64,000 nucleotides of DNA, from positions 868,001 to 932,000 of the forward strand of contig NZ_JBHSMA010000002.1 in the NCBI RefSeq assembly GCF_042655385.1. The letters run 5' to 3'. Below, in pieces: positions 60,318 through 64,000 of this stretch (positions are counted from its first letter, which is position 1; every line of letters starts with the position of its first letter). Under the pieces are notes generated by a model. That model did no database searches. It saw only the letters and a program-made list of their open reading frames with translations, and was not told where the DNA came from. The position numbers and the translations under genes are program-made. Source of the stretch: Larkinella bovis (GTDB lineage Bacteria > Bacteroidota > Bacteroidia > Cytophagales > Spirosomataceae).

Positions 60318-62780
60318 TCACGCTAAATAACTACCGATGCTGACCACATCGGCGAATACACCGGTTGCGGTCACTTCCGCGCCCGCGCCGGGGCCTTTGA
60401 TCACCAGCGGCCGTTCCTTGTACCGTTCCGTCGTGAACGAAATGATGTTGTCGGCGCCCGAAAGGGAATAAAACGGGTGGTCGAAACCGACCGACCGCAA
60501 TTCGATCGTTACCTTGCCGTTTTCAAACGTGGCTACGTACCGCAGTTTTTCGTTCCGGCTTTCGGCGCCCTGCAACAGGGTTTCGAAGTAGGCATTGTTG
60601 CGCTCCAGTTCGTCGAAAAAAGCCGGAATACTCGGGGCCTGGATGCAGCTTTCGGGCAACAGGTTATTGATCGTCACATCCGATGGTTCCAGTTCAAAAC
60701 CGGCTTCACGGGCCAGAATCAGAATCTTGCGGGCCACATCCATGCCGCTGAGGTCTTCGCGCGGGTCGGGCTCGGTGAATCCTTTTTCTTTTGCTTCCCG
60801 GACCACGGAAGCAAAGGAAACACCCGGCTGGAAGGTGTTGAAAATATAGGATAAAGTCCCGGACAGAATGGCTTCGATTTTCAAAAACCGGTCGCCGGAC
60901 GTCATCAAGCCCTGCAGGGTGTTGATAATCGGCAAACCGGCTCCGACGTTGGTTTCGTACAGAAACTTAACCCCCCGCCGAACGGTCGCCCGTTGCAGCC
61001 GTTTGTAGTCGGCATACGAACCGGAATTGGCCACTTTATTCGGGGTGACAATCGAAACGTTGGCGTTCAACAGGGGTTCGTAAAACAACGGAATGTCTTT
61101 GTCCGCCGTACAATCGATGAACACGCTGTTGGGCAGGTTGTAATCTTTCAGCTTGTCCACGAAAGCCGGTAAGGAGGTGGTGACGCCCTCCGTATCCAGC
61201 CGTTCTTTCCAGGTGCCGAGGTCGATGCCTTTCGGATCAAGCAGCATTTTTTTGGTATTCGAAACGCCCACCAGACAAATCCGCAGGGATTTTTCGGTGC
61301 GGAGGTATTCGTACTGGGCCTGAATCTGTTGCAGCAACGTCCGCCCGATCAGCCCCGCGCCTACCAGATACAGGTTCAGAATCCGGGCCTCCGACTGGAA
61401 AAAGACGTTGTGCATGGCGTTTAGGGCCTTCGAGAGGTTGTTCTTGTTGATCACCACCGAAATGTTAATTTCGGACGATCCCTGCGCGATGGCGATGATG
61501 TTGACCCCGTTTTTGCCGAGCACCGAAAATAGTTTCCCGGCAATCCCCGAGCTTTTTTTCATGCCTTCACCGACGGTGGCAATGATCGACAGATCGCGCT
61601 CGATGCTGATGTTGTCGATGTGGCCGTGTGTGATTTCGGTCGCAAATTCGGCTTCCAGAATTTCCCGAACCCGGTCGGCGTTGCGGGGTTCGATGGCAAA
61701 ACAGATCGAGTGTTCCGACGATGCCTGCGAAATCAGAATGACGCTGATTTTATAAGCCGCCAGTGTGCTGAACAGCTTGGCCGACACCCCGGCTACCCCG
61801 ATCATCCCGCTGCCCTGGATATTGACCAGCACAATGTCGTCGATCGACGAAATCCCGGTAATCGTGAAATCGCGCCGATCGGCGGTACGGCTGATCACCG
61901 TGCCTTCATGATCGGCGTTGAAGGTGTTCAGAATCCGGATCGGAATGTTTTTGGCAAAAGCCGGTTGCAGCGTCGGCGGATAGATAACCTTGGCCCCGAA
62001 GTGGCTCAGTTCCATCGCTTCGGCGTAGGTAATCGTCGGAATATTGAACGCGTTCGGTACTTTGCGCGGATCGGCCGTCATCATGCCGTCTACGTCGGTC
62101 CAGATGTCGATATAATCGGCGTTCAGGGCCGCTCCCAGAATGGACGCCGTGTAATCGGAACCGCCCCGACCGAGTGTGGTGGTTTCGTTATTGGCCGTTG
62201 AACCGATGAAACCCGTAACAATGGCCAGGTCCGTGCCAATGGTTGAGAAATAATCGTGGATCAACTGCTGCGTAGCCACTTCGTCCACTTCGGCCATACT
62301 GAACTGGGCGTCGGTTTTAATCAGTTGCCGGGCGTCGCAAAACCGGGCCGGAACCCCCTTGCTTTTCAGGCATTCGCTGATGACCAGGCAGGACAGGCGT
62401 TCACCAAAACTCATGACCAGGTCCATCGTCCGGTCCGACAATTCGCGGATCAGCGAAACCCCCCGCAGCAAATCTTCCAGTTCGTTGACGATGCCGCGAA
62501 CGGTGGCAAACACCTTGCTCTGTTCCTTGATCGGAATCAGCCCCTTGATGACGTTGAAATGCCGGTCTTCAATGCCCCGAATCAGTTCGAGGTAATCCGG
62601 ATTGTTGGTAGCGGCCATGCGACCAATTTCAATCAACTGATTCGTGACACCACTCATGGCCGACAAGACAACGGCCCCGATCGTGTCACCGTTCTGGCGG
62701 TGGTTAAGAATGATGGCAATAACTTTCTTGATATTCTCAACTGACTTTACGGATGTTCCGCCAAATTTCAATACGTTCAT
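60318..62780 (-). CDS. thrA: bifunctional aspartokinase / homoserine dehydrogenase
   Basis: The protein has 820 residues, the standard fused length. The aspartokinase domain begins V-L-K-F-G-G-T-S-V (3-11) and runs to about 290 with G-R-G-G-S-D-Y-T-A. ACT regulatory repeats follow (about 315-450). The homoserine dehydrogenase part begins with L-V-G-A-G-L-I-G-R-T-L at about 470 and holds E-T-N-V-G-A-G-L-P-I and the catalytic-domain G-F-T-E-P-D-P-R-E-D-L-S-G-M-D. It carries out the first and third steps of the aspartate pathway to threonine and methionine. Feedback by threonine through the ACT domains is the usual control. Confidence 0.97.
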   Translation of the reverse strand: MNVLKFGGTSVKSVENIKKVIAIILNHRQNGDTIGAVVLSAMSGVTNQLIEIGRMAATNNPDYLELIRGIEDRHFNVIKGLIPIKEQSKVFATVRGIVNELEDLLRGVSLIRELSDRTMDLVMSFGERLSCLVISECLKSKGVPARFCDARQLIKTDAQFSMAEVDEVATQQLIHDYFSTIGTDLAIVTGFIGSTANNETTTLGRGGSDYTASILGAALNADYIDIWTDVDGMMTADPRKVPNAFNIPTITYAEAMELSHFGAKVIYPPTLQPAFAKNIPIRILNTFNADHEGTVISRTADRRDFTITGISSIDDIVLVNIQGSGMIGVAGVSAKLFSTLAAYKISVILISQASSEHSICFAIEPRNADRVREILEAEFATEITHGHIDNISIERDLSIIATVGEGMKKSSGIAGKLFSVLGKNGVNIIAIAQGSSEINISVVINKNNLSKALNAMHNVFFQSEARILNLYLVGAGLIGRTLLQQIQAQYEYLRTEKSLRICLVGVSNTKKMLLDPKGIDLGTWKERLDTEGVTTSLPAFVDKLKDYNLPNSVFIDCTADKDIPLFYEPLLNANVSIVTPNKVANSGSYADYKRLQRATVRRGVKFLYETNVGAGLPIINTLQGLMTSGDRFLKIEAILSGTLSYIFNTFQPGVSFASVVREAKEKGFTEPDPREDLSGMDVARKILILAREAGFELEPSDVTINNLLPESCIQAPSIPAFFDELERNNAYFETLLQGAESRNEKLRYVATFENGKVTIELRSVGFDHPFYSLSGADNIISFTTERYKERPLVIKGPGAGAEVTATGVFADVVSIGSYLA

Positions 62781-63063
62781 ACAGTGGGATCTTAGTAGGA
62801 ATGATGGATTGCCTGAACGGCCTTAGGGCAGCAATCCGGTTTTTCGTCTTGATGATGAAGGGAAAAGGAGCGCAAATATAGGGAAAAACCGGCTTTGGTT
62901 TTGCAAGAAAACCGGAACGAAAACGACCGGCGAACGGAAGCGGGTGTTCGCCGGACGGGCCGGTCATAAAATTGCCGGAAATTTCGTAGATTCACTAAGC
63001 GAACAAATCCACCAAACACGCTGTTCTCTCATTACCGACTGCGGTTCACGATACACCCAATTC

Positions 63064-64000
63064 ATGAAAGGTTTTCAATTTTCCCGCTATACTCCGCCTG
63101 AAAAAAAAGAGGGCAGCAAATTCGATCAGTTGCTCAATATTTTTCAGCAACTGCTCCTGATGACGTCGGGGAATGTGGAGCAGGCCCTGGCGTACCTGAA
63201 CGATCTCGATCGTCGGTACGGGCTGACCGACGACCAATACGGCATCGGCAATTTTGTCGAGGAAATGAAAGAAAAAGGCTACCTGACCGAGCAGAACGAA
63301 GACGGAACGCTCGTGATGACGGCCAAGAGTGAACAGACCATCCGGCGGTCGGCGCTGGAAGAGATTTTCGGAAAACTGAAACGATCGAAATCCGGCGGTA
63401 ACCACCACACCCCGTACACGGGCGTGGGCGACGAACTGAGCAGCGACCTGCGCGATTTCCAGTTTGGGGATACGCTCGAACAGATTTCTATGACCGAGTC
63501 GATTCGTAATGCGCAGATTAACAGTGGGGTAGAGGAGTTTACGCTGATGGAGCGCGACCTGGAAGTGGTGGAGAAAGAGCAGAAAACCCAGACCTCGACG
63601 GTGCTGATGATCGACGTCAGCCACTCCATGATTCTCTACGGTGAAGACCGTATTACGCCCGCCAAGAAAGTCGGGATGGCACTGGTGGAACTGATCAAAC
63701 AGAAATACCCGAAAGATACGCTGGACATTATCGTCTTCGGAAACGATGCCTGGCAGATTCAGGTGAAGGATTTACCGTACCTGGAAGTAGGCCCGTACCA
63801 CACCAATACCGTAGCCGGGCTGGAACTGGCGATGGATTTGCTGCGTCGTCGGAAGAACAAGAACAAGCAGATCTTCATGATCACCGACGGAAAACCGACC
63901 TGTCTGAAAGAAGGCATCAAATACTACAAAAACAGCTTCGGGCTGGACCGGAAGATCGTCTCCAAAACGCTGACGCTGGCGGCCCAGTGCCGGCGTCTCG
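63064..64000 (+). CDS. VWA-domain protein, N-terminal part (runs off the window)
   Basis: The frame is open from ATG 63064 to the window edge, giving at least 312 residues. The first 170 residues are helical and charged. A von Willebrand A domain then starts with V-L-M-I-D-V-S-H-S-M (MIDAS residues D184, S186 and S188) and continues F-M-I-T-D-G-K-P-T-C. This layout is seen in CoxE/YehP-type proteins that partner MoxR AAA ATPases in chaperone or metal-insertion roles. No MoxR gene is visible on this side of the gene. The C-terminus is outside the window. Confidence 0.85.
   Translation, partial: MKGFQFSRYTPPEKKEGSKFDQLLNIFQQLLLMTSGNVEQALAYLNDLDRRYGLTDDQYGIGNFVEEMKEKGYLTEQNEDGTLVMTAKSEQTIRRSALEEIFGKLKRSKSGGNHHTPYTGVGDELSSDLRDFQFGDTLEQISMTESIRNAQINSGVEEFTLMERDLEVVEKEQKTQTSTVLMIDVSHSMILYGEDRITPAKKVGMALVELIKQKYPKDTLDIIVFGNDAWQIQVKDLPYLEVGPYHTNTVAGLELAMDLLRRRKNKNKQIFMITDGKPTCLKEGIKYYKNSFGLDRKIVSKTLTLAAQCRRL

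Noticed and set aside
1..64000. CRISPR array, prophage or integrative element
   Set aside because: No regular spacer repeats, integrase, phage structural genes or attachment repeats at the tRNA were found.

Overview
The window looks like a chromosomal stretch from a Bacteroidota genome, most likely order Cytophagales and close to the Spirosoma/Larkinella group. This is inferred from three SusC/SusD pairs, FecR/ECF-sigma regulators, LytTR/LytS-type two-component pairs, a TamB-TsaD divergent pair, promoter elements of the TTG-N19-TAnnTTTG type, moderately high GC and few clear Shine-Dalgarno sites. No phage, transposase, CRISPR array or rRNA operon was seen. One tRNA (Asp, GTC) is present.

Layout. 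1-13 kb: the tail of an FGGY sugar kinase, a YegS/DAGK-like lipid kinase, an App1-type phosphatase, a multi-PAS hybrid-free histidine kinase, tRNA-Asp, a housekeeping run (DinB-like, Nif3-like, C4 zinc-ribbon coiled-coil protein, TPR protein), a first LytTR/LytS pair, a histidine phosphatase and a MenI-like thioesterase. 12-20 kb: an orphan response regulator, a DUF808 membrane protein, a second LytS/LytTR pair, isochorismate synthase, two small charged proteins, and a TolC-like outer-membrane factor standing beside the N-terminal stub of a deleted RND pump. 20-27 kb: TamB divergent from tsaD, then a MOSC protein.

27-54 kb is the accessory core. Two regulated nutrient-uptake loci face each other. 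The plus-strand locus (27.2-37.3 kb) runs ECF sigma, FecR, STN-bearing SusC, SusD, FAD-dependent oxidoreductase, twin-arginine alpha/beta hydrolase. The minus-strand locus (45.6-37.3 kb) runs ECF sigma, FecR, STN-bearing SusC, SusD, secreted endonuclease/exonuclease/phosphatase-family enzyme. In each, substrate binding at the SusC STN domain probably signals through FecR to free the sigma factor. After a UbiA-like membrane protein and a phosphohexomutase comes a third SusC/SusD pair that lacks STN and a local regulator, ending against a Gfo/Idh/MocA oxidoreductase. None of the three loci contains a recognisable glycoside hydrolase or polysaccharide lyase, so their substrates are open.

54-64 kb is again core-like: tsaE, alanine dehydrogenase, a small unknown protein, a Wzi-like outer-membrane protein, homoserine kinase and aspartokinase/homoserine dehydrogenase (thrB and thrA, with no thrC following), and the start of a VWA-domain protein.

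At the level of DNA structure, several gene ends carry unusually long, perfect inverted repeats (17-27 bp arms), each with its own sequence but the same architecture. Conventional U-tailed terminators are also present.
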